From positions 1,833,178 to 1,897,177 of the forward strand of contig NC_031000.1 of the NCBI RefSeq assembly GCF_000149955.1: a stretch of 64,000 nucleotides of DNA, in the 5' to 3' direction. Source of the stretch: Fusarium oxysporum f. sp. lycopersici 4287 (Eukaryota; Ascomycota; Sordariomycetes; Hypocreales; Nectriaceae). Below, piece after piece: positions 20,890 through 31,599 of this stretch. The stretch's first letter is position 1. Every line of letters starts with the position of its first letter. The notes below the pieces were generated by a model. It was not told where the DNA came from, ran no database searches, and worked only from the letters and a program-made list of their open reading frames with translations. The translations under genes were made by a program, and so were the position numbers.

Positions 20890-21643
20890 ATGGACCAGAC
20901 CACTTATGCTGCCTACCAGCAGTTACCAAAGCAAATGCATCCAATACAACTTCAACCTTCTGACGAGAGAATGATGCAGCTTTACTACAATACAATGAAT
21001 CTCTGGTACGGTCAAAATCGACAGTTTTTAATGAAGGACATGTTGGCTCAAATTTTGGGAGGCGTCAAAACGATCAACGGAGAGGTCCCCCAGCAAATTC
21101 TACAAGAGCTGTCCTCGGTAAAGGAGAGAACAACTCAATTGACGTCGAGAATGGATTACGGAGGCAGTTGTATTGACCGATTATCGTTGGAAATTCAGCA
21201 GATGAGCGACATGATCAAGACTATTTCCAGCATCACCGACAACACTAAGAACAATACATCACCTCGGGAATGCGGCCACCCACCGGTTAGACGAGGTTGT
21301 GAATCAGTTTCAAGGCTTGGCGGACCAACTTACATCACATCTTCCTCTTGGGATGCAGAAAATTCAGTCTGATGTTATGACCCTGGAACGTCTTGTTGCC
21401 ATCGCTGTCGCCGAAGAGTCAAGGAGAGGTACCAATGTGACGGCAAGAATTAGATGTGTTTGTGGCAGCGATCAGGTTGACCCGAAGCGACCAAATACTC
21501 GTCGCCAAAAGAGTCTACCGGTATTGCTTATCTTTTGTGAGAACTGTCAGGCTTTACATCATGGAAGTTGTGTAGGTTATACTGGGACTGCTTCCTACTC
21601 ATGCAAATCATCAAGTAAGGCGAAGAGGAAGTCACGGGCATAA
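20890..21643 (+). pseudogene. PHD-like zinc-finger protein with coiled coil, frame broken
   Basis: An ATG at 20890 opens 160 codons: a Gln-rich N-terminus, then coiled coil to about 21240, followed by unlike residues to a stop at 21372. The +2 frame is open from before 21240 to 21643 and continues the coiled coil (THRLDEVVNQFQGLADQL). It ends in a Cys-rich domain with RCVCGSD, a 22-residue spacer, FCENCQALHHGSC and YSC, which matches the first half of a PHD finger. The frames switch between about 21240 and 21290 without a good intron. A one-base indel, a sequencing error or programmed frameshifting could explain it. The last Cys pair of a full C4HC3 PHD finger is missing. The giant coiled-coil gene lies immediately downstream. 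Confidence 0.5.
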
Positions 21644-21915
21644 TTAATTTAAATGCCAAACTTCATGTTGGGAGTGTTAGGTTATGACAAACTGCAAGAC
21701 GGTTCACGGATTATTTGCAAGAGGCTAACTCAATCTTGGAGCGTATATAGATAAATTTATCATGCATTGATTCAGAGCTACATTTAGCATATAAGAAGTA
21801 TCTCAAAATGACATAGAAGTCTCGCTCCCAATATAGGAGCCATCGTTGAGTATCAGCGGCTATTTAAGTCAGATCCGTCTCCTTCGTCCTCTCTAACGCT
21901 GGCTTGGTAATCGAG

Positions 21916-24900
21916 ATGGGGAAGAAGTCACAAAAGGCTGTTGGACAGTTGACGGCTCAAAGGCGGTACGAATTAAGATCAAGGAGGTCAGCAGTATGCA
22001 GCGATAACAAAGCGACGGGTACTCCTAACACTGGCGCCACGGATGAGGCAGCTGATCAAGGAGGCTCGAAATTATTTGAGCTCGATTCCGAGATTCCGAG
22101 AAAGAAGAGGACAAAAAAGACTCAAGACAGAGATGATAAAATCCATGAGACTGAAAGCCCGGTCTTAGTAGGTGGCTACGAACTGGGCTCATATTCTAAC
22201 AATTCAGACCGTCAGGTCACTAATGTAAGTACTGAAGGTAGTAAAAATAGCATATCACAGGTGGGCTCTATAACCCAAGACAACAAAGTGGGGGAGACAA
22301 TTGTTACCCAAGAACAGCGTTTGTCTCGCAAAAGGAAAAGGAGTGAGAACTCCGTTGATATAGGAGCGATTCTACAATCGAAGCCTTACCTCGAATACCT
22401 GGTAATACGCATGAAAGAATCTCTAGCTGCAAAGAAAATGGAGACGTATCATCTTTATACATTGAGTCTTTTGGCCGAAATAATTGACGATGTGGAGAAG
22501 GCTAAGGATCTGTATGAGGCGTTGCCAACATTGTCAAAAGATGTCCTCGGGGGCTTAATTAGTGATGAGTTGCTGCGAGGAGTTAAAAAAGGAGACAAGA
22601 CAATTTCTATGGTATACCCAACTTCTGAGACAGATGATCAGGGGCTAGGCTGGGAGCAATGGCCTTTGCTTGTTCGCGGAGTTGAAAACGCGATGAAAAA
22701 GAATGGAACACCAGCGAACGGCACGACCGTTGATATCTCTAATCAAACCATTGGATCTGACAGGTCTCATATAAAGTTCCGTGCTTATAAGGGCTTCACT
22801 ATGGCTCATATTGATCTTGTTAAGGAGGAAGAGAAATGGGTTCAGCAGATATCTCATAGCGTATTTGCTGCAGCTGGCCAGAAAGGAGATGGCGGGCACC
22901 AAGATAGCTGGAACCAAACCTATACAGTCGAGTCCAAGAAGGAGCTCTCTGATCTCAAAGCCAAGATTGATGACCTCCAGAAGGAGATTAAAGATAAGGA
23001 GGCTACAATCAAGGGTATTCTAGATGACCAGCAAGCAAAACTTCAAATACAACGGGAATTAGATGCAGAGAATGAGTCTTACGAAGAGCAATTGAGGGGT
23101 AGGTTCAAGGAAGCAAGTGAAGAGGCATCAAGGAATGCAAAAAGCCTCCAAGAAACAGAAAGTACATTGAATAACATGAGAGAATTATGGGGTAATCAGG
23201 CGGATCGCCAACAGCAACAAATAAATATATCAAAGGTATCATTAGAGGCCTTTAGAGTGGCTGAGATTGATTACAAAGAAGCAATTGCAAAAAGAGATAT
23301 AAGTATAGAGAAGGCCAAATTAGACCTAGATAGGATGAAGAGATTAGAAAGGGAAAAGGAAGCCAAGATTTTTGATCAACAACAAGAGCTTGCTGTACTT
23401 GAAAAAAAGCAACAAGAGGAAAAGGAAGCTCTCATGTCTACTAATAAGAGTCTAAAGGCTGAAGTAGTTGGGATTCAAGCCAAGACAGATACTCTAAAGG
23501 AACAGGTAGACTTTCTACAACGCAAGAACACAGAGTTGCAGAAGGAAGCTGAAGAGCAGAAGTCTAAAATCCATAAGAACGATCTTATTATTATAGAATA
23601 CGATACAAAGCTTAAAGTCCAGGAACAAAAGATTGGCGAACTTGAGAGGCAGCTCCATGAGAAACAGACTGAGATCAATGACGCAGATAAAGAGCGAAAA
23701 CTAACAATGAAGAATATGGAGGACAAAAAGCAGAAAGAGAAAGATCTGGCAGAAGACCTTTACAAGAAAGGCGAGGAGGTCCAAGCTCTTCAGAGAAAGC
23801 TAAATGAGACAGAGAAGCAACGTCAAGTCTGTCACAAACAAGTTGGCGATTTAGAAGAGAAGCATAGTGCTGTGCTAAAGGAAATTGGGGAGAAAAGGAA
23901 AGAGATCGACAAGATGACTTCACAAAGCGAGGTTAATATTAAGGGTTACCAAGAGCAATTGAGTAATAAAGACAAGGAGATCAACAATTTTCTTAAGCAG
24001 GTCACCGAACTGGAAGGAAAGATGAAGCAACTCGAGGCCGAGCTACTAAATTCGGGAGAAGCAAACAGTAAAAGGTTCAACAAACTCCAGACTGAATTTA
24101 TAAACGTCGATAAAGAGAGACTGAAATTACTTGCAGATCAAGAAGAGCTAGTAAAGGAAAACAATATGCTACAAAACAGTGTTAAGACTGCCAAGAAGGA
24201 AGCTGAAGATAAAGAGAGGGATCATGTTGAGATTGAACAGAAATTAAAAGCTCAGTTGTCTAGCGTCTTAAATGAGATTAAGAGCCCTAAAGACATAAAC
24301 AGCGGGATGGAACATGTCCTGGATATCCCCACCGCTGTAAATGAGGTTTTGAGATATTTAAAAAAGAGCTCAAACGAAACCAAAGAACTTAGGGAGAAAC
24401 TAGCAAAGGCTGAGGAAAGGTGCTTGATAGATGGGAGGGAAATTGAAGATAAGGACTCCAAGTTCTCAAAGGATTTAGAAGATGTAAACAAGAAGGTTTC
24501 CGAACTCGAGGAACAGCTCAATAACGCGCAGTCACAGTGTCAAATAGAGGTTAGTGAGAAGATAAAATTTGAGCAGGAGCTGGGTACGACGAAGCAAGCT
24601 TTGGCGGAAAAGAGAGATCTTGAGGACCAGATTTCCCAGAGGCAAGCAGAGGAAGTGAAACTGAAGGAACAAAATGAAAGCCTGAAGAACAAGATAAATA
24701 GACTCGAGGGTGAAGTCACTACGCTGAAAAAGGAATACGGACAAGTACAATCAAGCGGATGTCAACTGCAGAAGAAGTTGAATGAAGTTGAGAAGGATAG
24801 AGAAAAGGAAAAAGACAAGGCTGCTTCGAAAGATGTTCAGATTGCTGATAAGGATAGAGTTGTACAAGAACTGCAAAACAAACTTCATGAGACCCGAAAG

Positions 24901-26865
24901 AAGCTGCAGGATGAAGAAGCCAAATCTCAAGCAGAGGCAAAGTCTTATTCTGAGCAGCTGAAGATGGGAGAAGACGAGCAAGAGGTGCTTGAGAAACAAA
25001 TCACTAGTCTCACAGCCGAGGTTCATCGGCTGACAAAGGAGTTGACAGAAGCAAGAGCCCAGGCTAGTCAACATCAGACATCAGAGAAAACACCAAGGAG
25101 GCCGCTAAATCTGCAAACTAGAGGGATCAGTCAGTCAACCAACGTTGAAAGGGCGACAGATTCAAAGGCAACATCACAAGGCTCGCGATCGCACATGAAA
25201 GCTCCCTCTTCATGTGATACTGCAATTCGATTTAGTCCAGGAAAGCAAGGACAAAGTCAGAGCCATTCACCGCAAAGCCCGCCAGATTCTCTAATACCCA
25301 CCACTAGCTCATGTATAACAGTCTCATCTGGCTCCAATTCATCCATGGACTCTCTTTCATCTTTCATTCCTCAGAATTCCTCGGACCCGGTAGGTGACTC
25401 GTCTTCGCATGATTCTGGCATACCATCGCCAATAACACCTTGTCCCGCGAAACAACACACAAGACAGTCTCAATTGGATTTACAAGGATTGAGGATGAAC
25501 CCCGGAGTCAAGGGACTAATAGATAGTGCAAATGCTCAAAATTGTGCAGATAGCACAGTGAAGAGGCGAAATACCACAATGCCATCTAGAACACTTGCAA
25601 ATGGTCATAGGTCTATTTCTGGGCCAACAAAGCGTGCAACCAAGCCTAGCTCTAAACCAATCAGATATACCTCGCCCTTGGTAGGGGAGAGAGCCTCACA
25701 GAGCAGAGATTCCCATAGCCAATTAACCAGTGTCGAGGTCAGTGGAACGCTTACAAGACACTCACCTGACATTCGATTGAGTACGCAGCCAGGGGTAGGA
25801 ACCTATCTCGGTCAGTCAAGTCCAGGTCAAAATCCATTTAAGGAGCAAAGTGGCCCATGGTTATGGAATGGCAATCATTCAAGGGTTGAAGATCTAATAC
25901 AATCCATGTATGAGAAGGTCAACAAAATGGGTGAGAAGGTCAACAACATGGATGAGAAGGTCATCAGTCTGAGTCGGTTGGCGATTAAAGACACAAACAA
26001 AAGGGTGGCCTCCGAATCATCGGTCTCTGATAAATTTAGGGATTCAAGTTCGAAAAGATTATCAGCCAAAAACACAAACATAAGGAAGAGTCCTGAGCCA
26101 TCTGGCTCTGACTCTGACGATGCTCCGGTCCGTAAACGCCTCCGTCCGAGGAATAATGTTTCATCAGGCACCAAACAGCCTACCATGAAATCAGTAATTA
26201 AGGTCGATAAGCCTAAACGGAAGCAGACAAGATGGGGAAATATCTATGACGTAAGAACGGGCAACAAAACAGAGACTGACACAACGGAGACTGACACAAC
26301 AGAGGCCGAGGCAACGGAGGCAGACACAACAGAGGCCGAGGCAACGGAGGCAGACACAACAGACGAGGAGTCTCCAAGGCCCAAGGCGCTGGAACCCAAA
26401 AAGAAGGAAGAAGGGCTGGAGATTAGACTTGATAACCAGCGCTGGCCTATCACAAGAATTGACAATCCTACTGGGATCGCGCCTAAAGTTATTGTGACAG
26501 ATGCCGAAGGAGAATTTCGTGCCCCAACTCTGAAAGAGGTTCTTTGTCTTGGAACCAAGCAAACATGCGAGGACAACACATTATGCTTACGAAGGTGGTA
26601 TAGCACGCATAAAAAGTCATTCCCTGATTCCTTGGCCTTCGTGTCAATCGAAGCAATATCTGGTAAAAGATTCAAAGTAGGCTTCGAGAGGACAGAGAAG
26701 GGGACCAAACATTACAAAGATGGATTTGAAGCTAGAAAGTTATATAGCTGGGGTTACAGAGCTGCGCACCTAATGGGAGAGGAGTATATTACTAGGTTCC
26801 TTAAGAGTCAAGCAAAATACATAGAGACCGCAAAAGACAAACTTCATAGTAAGGCCAAGAAGTAA
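21916..26865 (+). CDS. Giant coiled-coil protein with conserved-looking C-terminal domain, about 1649 aa
   Basis: This is one uninterrupted exon, with the ATG at 21916 (MGKKSQKAVGQ) preferred to 21904. Residues 1-150 are basic and disordered with KRKRS-type nuclear signals. Residues about 150-330 form a globular helical region. Residues about 340-1060 are almost continuous heptad-type coiled coil rich in Glu, Lys and Gln. Residues about 1060-1470 are Ser/Thr/Pro-rich and disordered, with EKVN-M-GEKVNNM-DEKV repeats and a TEADTTEAEA repeat. The last 130 residues form a compact domain (LKEVLCLGTKQTC, WGYRAAHLMGEEYITRF). The layout resembles a nuclear scaffold or tether rather than an enzyme, but no family is recognised and that role is inference. 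Keeping 1.6 kcodons open implies recent selection. Confidence 0.75.
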   Translation: MGKKSQKAVGQLTAQRRYELRSRRSAVCSDNKATGTPNTGATDEAADQGGSKLFELDSEIPRKKRTKKTQDRDDKIHETESPVLVGGYELGSYSNNSDRQVTNVSTEGSKNSISQVGSITQDNKVGETIVTQEQRLSRKRKRSENSVDIGAILQSKPYLEYLVIRMKESLAAKKMETYHLYTLSLLAEIIDDVEKAKDLYEALPTLSKDVLGGLISDELLRGVKKGDKTISMVYPTSETDDQGLGWEQWPLLVRGVENAMKKNGTPANGTTVDISNQTIGSDRSHIKFRAYKGFTMAHIDLVKEEEKWVQQISHSVFAAAGQKGDGGHQDSWNQTYTVESKKELSDLKAKIDDLQKEIKDKEATIKGILDDQQAKLQIQRELDAENESYEEQLRGRFKEASEEASRNAKSLQETESTLNNMRELWGNQADRQQQQINISKVSLEAFRVAEIDYKEAIAKRDISIEKAKLDLDRMKRLEREKEAKIFDQQQELAVLEKKQQEEKEALMSTNKSLKAEVVGIQAKTDTLKEQVDFLQRKNTELQKEAEEQKSKIHKNDLIIIEYDTKLKVQEQKIGELERQLHEKQTEINDADKERKLTMKNMEDKKQKEKDLAEDLYKKGEEVQALQRKLNETEKQRQVCHKQVGDLEEKHSAVLKEIGEKRKEIDKMTSQSEVNIKGYQEQLSNKDKEINNFLKQVTELEGKMKQLEAELLNSGEANSKRFNKLQTEFINVDKERLKLLADQEELVKENNMLQNSVKTAKKEAEDKERDHVEIEQKLKAQLSSVLNEIKSPKDINSGMEHVLDIPTAVNEVLRYLKKSSNETKELREKLAKAEERCLIDGREIEDKDSKFSKDLEDVNKKVSELEEQLNNAQSQCQIEVSEKIKFEQELGTTKQALAEKRDLEDQISQRQAEEVKLKEQNESLKNKINRLEGEVTTLKKEYGQVQSSGCQLQKKLNEVEKDREKEKDKAASKDVQIADKDRVVQELQNKLHETRKKLQDEEAKSQAEAKSYSEQLKMGEDEQEVLEKQITSLTAEVHRLTKELTEARAQASQHQTSEKTPRRPLNLQTRGISQSTNVERATDSKATSQGSRSHMKAPSSCDTAIRFSPGKQGQSQSHSPQSPPDSLIPTTSSCITVSSGSNSSMDSLSSFIPQNSSDPVGDSSSHDSGIPSPITPCPAKQHTRQSQLDLQGLRMNPGVKGLIDSANAQNCADSTVKRRNTTMPSRTLANGHRSISGPTKRATKPSSKPIRYTSPLVGERASQSRDSHSQLTSVEVSGTLTRHSPDIRLSTQPGVGTYLGQSSPGQNPFKEQSGPWLWNGNHSRVEDLIQSMYEKVNKMGEKVNNMDEKVISLSRLAIKDTNKRVASESSVSDKFRDSSSKRLSAKNTNIRKSPEPSGSDSDDAPVRKRLRPRNNVSSGTKQPTMKSVIKVDKPKRKQTRWGNIYDVRTGNKTETDTTETDTTEAEATEADTTEAEATEADTTDEESPRPKALEPKKKEEGLEIRLDNQRWPITRIDNPTGIAPKVIVTDAEGEFRAPTLKEVLCLGTKQTCEDNTLCLRRWYSTHKKSFPDSLAFVSIEAISGKRFKVGFERTEKGTKHYKDGFEARKLYSWGYRAAHLMGEEYITRFLKSQAKYIETAKDKLHSKAKK
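26271..26360. repeat. In-frame coding minisatellite in the giant coiled-coil gene
   Basis: Two exact 30-bp copies (26301-26330 and 26331-26360) encode repeats of TEAEATEADT. They are preceded by two near-identical copies of about 15 bp encoding TETDT. Because the unit is a multiple of three, copy-number change would keep the frame. Confidence 0.85.
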
Positions 26866-26975
26866 TATACAGAAACTTAGTCTTAAGGCTCTAACGCTTC
26901 TCGTAATTATCACCGTGATCTCTATATTATTTAATATATAACATGCACTATGCGTTTCACTCATTTACCTATAGC

Positions 26976-27428
26976 ATGAAATCTCAACATATCCAGTTCT
27001 TCTCTCATCCTAATACCCAGGTTACCCTATTTTTATATGCGCCCGACGGCCTTCACAAGAACTTGGAGAAAACTGTGCGCTTCTTGACTGGGCTCATTAC
27101 TCCCAGTCCACCTCTTCAGATCGATGAACATGATGAGGGCTTCCGGGAAAGGGTCAGCCTAGGCGAATGCTGCTCCCCTCATGTCCTGACTCTAGACGTC
27201 GATCCTACACACTTCAGTGAAGAATTGTTTACACTCTCTGCAACAGCCTTCCTCTATAACCGGGGATTCCTCGTTCGGCAACTTAAGAGTTCAGTCATTG
27301 ATCATATGTTTCAGGAAATAGTCGACCCAGCTGCTTTGGTCAACAATTCTGTGGTAGCTCCACTGGTACCGATGTCAAAGTTCAATCGTCAGAAATCAAG
27401 ACATGATGCGTCCCAGGTTCCGATTTAG
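26976..27428 (+). CDS. Hypothetical protein, 150 aa
   Basis: The ATG at 26976 gives MKSQHIQFFSHPNTQVTLFLYAPDG; an in-frame ATG at 26943 would add eleven residues. The sequence alternates short strands and helices, with Cys-Cys at GECCSPHVLTLDV and a Pro/Val-rich end. There is no signal peptide or membrane segment. It starts 110 bp after the giant coiled-coil gene and precedes the ferric-reductase-like gene, both on the same strand. No family is recognised. Confidence 0.5.
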   Translation: MKSQHIQFFSHPNTQVTLFLYAPDGLHKNLEKTVRFLTGLITPSPPLQIDEHDEGFRERVSLGECCSPHVLTLDVDPTHFSEELFTLSATAFLYNRGFLVRQLKSSVIDHMFQEIVDPAALVNNSVVAPLVPMSKFNRQKSRHDASQVPI

Positions 27429-27547
27429 ATCCTGTATATGAAGTCTATTTTGAGATCCTTTCTGGGCGTAAGATCCCACTGGGCAGTATAGTGGTAGGCG
27501 GAATGAGTATATAAGCACGTTATAATCCTGAAGATAGTCAATGCAGG

Positions 27548-29309
27548 ATGAGATTTGTGTTCGTTTGGCTTATAATAATATTTATTAATACAGTTACTGG
27601 TTTGCTGTTGTCTCGGTTACATGGTCTGAGAATTTATGTTGACAAGATCAACATTCCTCGAGGGGAGCTTTCTGTGAAAGAGGTAAAGGAACCAAATAAT
27701 GAGAGGCTTCACAGTGATCGAAAGTCTCCTCAAGACCAGGGGACCATTTCAATACTACTGATGTCATGGATTGAACAATGCAAGCAAAGTATACGATCAC
27801 ATCACGCGGCACTATTAGAGTCAGACAACATAAACTACTCGGGGTTTGCGCCACCTAGAGTTACGCGGCTCCTCATTTCAACGGTCATCATAATTGAGAA
27901 CCTTGTTGCCATACTGCAGGCGAATAAGGATGAGTTGCCACTTAAAAGTATAAGCTATCGAGCTGGGCAACTGTCGCTTCTCAATATGCTGCCACTATTG
28001 ATTTCTGTAGCCCCGGATGTCCTTCTTGTCCACACATTACGCCATAGTAGGCAACAGACATTGTGGCTTCACGAGCTCTACGCTTGGCTGATATGGTATG
28101 AGGTCGTATTACATGTATGGCTGTCGCTGTTTACAACATCACAGATAAGTATGAGGTTCCCTGCTCGTCAGACTATGTTTGATACTGAAATGTGCGAAAT
28201 TAGGTACTTGGGCAGACATGACACTGATATTCATCGGATGCTTTGTAACAAAAACCTAATCTGGCCGCCAGTAATAAGCTAACCAGTGACTACAGTCATA
28301 TCTTGTCCTCAGCTCCCTGATGGTAACCCAATTTGAACTAAAGCCAATGAATTCTCCGTCACGTCACTGCGCGCTGGGTGTGGCATGTATGGCCTTTCTC
28401 ATGGTGCATTGCATAGGATTCAACATATCAGCACTTTTGGGGATGGTTCTTGTTGTTCTTGGCCTTTGGCTCCTTGCTGCGAATCTAAAAGCGAAACCAC
28501 GAGGAACAGTCAATCCACAGGCGTGCCTCCAGTCCCGCAACAGTCCAAAAATAATATCTAGGCCGATTCGATACAATGGCTGGCTCAAAATCAGGCGAAT
28601 TGTCGCAAACAACCATCCCAACGTGTACTTCAAAGTCAATGGCAGGCCGGTCCGAGTTGCGTGGACAGAGCCTATTTATGGGACTGACGGAACATATAAT
28701 GCCGTGTTGCTAGTTCCAGCAGAATCGAAGATGGAGACGATAGATGTTCAAGGACCGTATAATATGCCTATGAGCCCATATGTTCACGGACCAGCGCAGC
28801 TCGACATAATTGCAACAGATAGTGGCATTCTTGAAGCCTATTCCTGCTTTCGTTGGAGGCAAAGGGTTTTGACCCCAAAAACAAGTACCACTAATCTCAT
28901 CTGGTTCAGCGCTGATCTAGAGTTTGTGACACTCATGCTAGAGCATTTTCGCGTAATGTCGTGCTCCGCCTTAATTTCTGTTGTCTACTTTGTAGACCCA
29001 CTGAATCACGTCAGCGAAGATGAGGCTCGTGCTGAGAGGAATGAGGCTGAACGTATTGTTGGCGACATTAGTATGGCTAATTTAGACTTCAATGCTGAGG
29101 TGATAACTTTAAGCGAACTTTTGAAAGATACGATGAGTTACAGCAGCGAACAGTACTGTAAGTTAAATTCTGGAGTAATTGGCTGATGTCTAGGTACTAA
29201 TCTTGGAATCCCAGTCGTTGGTGAAAATCTGCGATCATACATTGAGAAACCAAGCTGTCTTGACACTCAAATTGAGGCTCTTGAAAGCATCAGAGCCACG
29301 GGGCTCTGA
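27548..29309 (+). CDS. Diverged ferric-reductase-like (FRE/NOX superfamily) membrane protein, 538 aa
   Basis: The exons are 27548-28203, 28313-29157 and 29194-29309. The introns are 109 nt (GTACTT, branch GCTAAC, CAG) and 36 nt (GTAAGT, branch GCTGAT, TAG), and the join gives 539 codons in frame. The N-terminal half has several membrane segments. H175 and H189 lie in one segment and H237 and H251 in the next usable one, both pairs H-x13-H as in the bis-heme ferric reductase domain. The C-terminal half keeps a GPYN motif (about 366) where reductases have GPYG, and DSGI (about 388) in place of the NAD(P) GSGIT loop. The HPFT flavin motif is not evident. Such enzymes pass electrons from NAD(P)H through FAD and heme to extracellular metal. 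Here heme binding looks retained but flavin/NAD binding weakened. FRE-type genes are frequent Starship cargo. Confidence 0.55.
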
Positions 29310-31185
29310 TTCTACAACTCCAGCCCCACTGCAAATCTTCTCCAGTTGTCACACCTAAGACTGGTACAATGATTGGCACGGACAAAACAAAGTCCAGCCT
29401 CTTGCCGGATTGAGTTAGACATGTATAAGTTACATACAACAGACACCAGTCGTGGGTACTGCATTGGCAAAAGGTCTCGCTTCTCACCAGGTTGCAGGGA
29501 GGTGGTTGGGGGCCATGGGAAAATTATAGCAGAGACCTTGCATTACTAGGTAAACAGTTGAACTTATGTGTGGTCAGTTAATGTAAAGACTAGTGATTTC
29601 AGAAATGAGACAATTGGTATGAACGAGATTAGAGGCTTCCTAGTAATAATGCTATTGTAGTTCGTCTCCTTGACCCATTGTTTTGCTAAAGGTTCTTGAA
29701 CATTGAGCAAGTCGAGACAGCCTTGTCTTTTTGACCCACACACACTTGTCATTCCGCCGGTACGTAGCCACTCAACTACTGCAATATCGGAGGTTTCCCC
29801 GGGGCATGGCAAGAATTTACGCGACCGAGTTTGTACCTAGCTCAATCAGGAGATCGTCTCGCTACCCCGCTTTGTGAAACAGTTAGCTTGAGACGCTAGC
29901 GACAATGGGGAAAGATCATCTCCAGAGTGTTACTGCAGCTGCAAACGGTAAGGATCTACAGCACATCGGCAGGTTGGGTTTCTTTGGGTGAGTACATGTA
30001 AACCCCTGTACCTGTATGCCATGTAATAAAACATGACACCACTTTCAATGATAACATCTTGAACCCCAGAACCAACAGAAATGTATTCGTCATGCTGTAA
30101 GAATCATGGTCCCAAGAAGGTTGTATTACACAACAAGCAATGCTGCAATTACGCCGCTCGCCCGAACACTCCATAATGCCTCGCAAGCTAGTCCTTGAGT
30201 TGAAGATATCACACTCACACTAGCAACTGCTACCATCTGTTGGTTCTGGCATAAAGATGGTACGCACCCCCCGCCACTACAGCAACACTCAAATCTCGTT
30301 TTTTAGGCCTGACCCAATATCGTTAGACTGTCTCTTATCTTTCTCTGGCAATGACACCGACACTGGAATGTTGCTCGTCGTGGAGACTGTGACTCGAGGT
30401 TAATTGAGCTCAGCTCTTGATCTGGTAGTCTGTCGATGCATCGGGCGGCATTGAAATCGGTCGTGTCTCTTATTTCCAGCATGGAAGGCTTTACATCCTC
30501 AATTTCTCGCCTGAAAGTCGTGAGGCGAAAGCAACGGAGCGACGGTACGTACGTGAGATTCTACTCTGTTGAATTTTCCGTGTTTCCCAATCTTGTCTCT
30601 TCTGAACCTCCGCACCCCCGTGATATGCTGCTTTCCTATGTCCACGCTGGCTGGCCCGGTGGACAGACATGGTCACAGCACACAGTTCAGGCCGGCCGGA
30701 TGAGTCTGTGTGTTGGTAGGGAGCGGCATCGAAGTAGTACTTCTACCCTGATTTGCCTCTAAGACCATGCCAACGTTGAGATTGACCCGAGAATCTGCTT
30801 CACCACTCGTCACCTATGTTTTACACGTGAGGTTCTGCGAGCCTTTCCTTGATTGAATGAGCATTCCTTTCTGCGCACTTCTATACCACTTCTAACCCCG
30901 TCGAACCCACTTCTACTAGAATTGACCGAGCCGAACGGAGCCTAACGAGCCGCCACCTCATGCAACAAAGCGTCCTTTGCTTCTCATTGCAGGTTGCATT
31001 GAAAAGTACGTATTACAGTCGAGAGATCATGTCAGTTCATAGTGGTTCAACTCGTCCCAAAGCCATTTCAGCAACTGACCCTTTAACAAAGGCTCATCAC
31101 ATTACTCTTGTGTAGACCTCCAAGCCTGCTTGCCGATGAATACTGACGCCTTCGATAGTCCATCATCGGGATGCTCAGCAACACA
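29310..31185. other. Gene-poor region
   Basis: No gene can be supported. Open frames at 29290-29487, 29564-29812, 29956-30186 and 30436-30762 are short and overlap others on the opposite strand. The sequence is GC-balanced, unlike the AT-rich spacers further on, which suggests decayed coding or transposon DNA. Confidence 0.35.
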
Positions 31186-31596
31186 TCAGAGAGGCCTTCC
31201 CTCCACCAAGATCAATACGCCAGTCGAATACTTCATTTCGATACTTTGGTGAGTTACTACAGAAAGCCACTGGTTCATTGTGCCTTCAACGCTGATGAGC
31301 CATTTCCTTCGAGACCATTCTTCTGACAGCCACTTCCAGTCGAGTTCAACATCCCCAGCAAGTCGCAATACGTCGTCATCCCCGAGACAGACCGCCCCAT
31401 CCGGCATCCGATATACACGAGTGCGATACAATACTGGCAGTACCTCGCCTCGCTCCAGCTCCAATTGGAGATGAAGCACTGATGCATCTATGATGGCACT
31501 ACCGTGCAGCAAATGAGCCTTCCCGCCATCATAGTCAAGCTGGTGCACAGGACAGACCTCCTCTATTCCACATGCGACTTTGGTGTACTTGAGCAC
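31186..31596 (-). CDS. Possible exon of a hypothetical protein
   Basis: A 136-codon frame with fairly natural composition (LLHGSAIIDASVLHLQLELERG, then basic/Trp-rich) lacks an ATG at its start. A pyrimidine-rich acceptor-like GCTTTCTCTCAG lies just upstream on the minus strand (about 31623), and another frame (31563-31790) could supply a first exon. I could not find a phase-compatible donor. The function is unknown and it may be a decayed gene. Confidence 0.25.
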   Translation of the reverse strand: MLKYTKVACGIEEVCPVHQLDYDGGKAHLLHGSAIIDASVLHLQLELERGEVLPVLYRTRVYRMPDGAVCLGDDDVLRLAGDVELDWKWLSEEWSRRKWLISVEGTMNQWLSVVTHQSIEMKYSTGVLILVEGRPL

Positions 31597-31599
31597 CTT

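Noticed and set aside
22645..26708. Many minus-strand ORFs opposite the giant coiled-coil gene
   Set aside because: They are low-complexity mirror frames (Ser/Leu/Phe-rich) of the Glu/Lys/Gln-rich coiled coil and share its exact interval.
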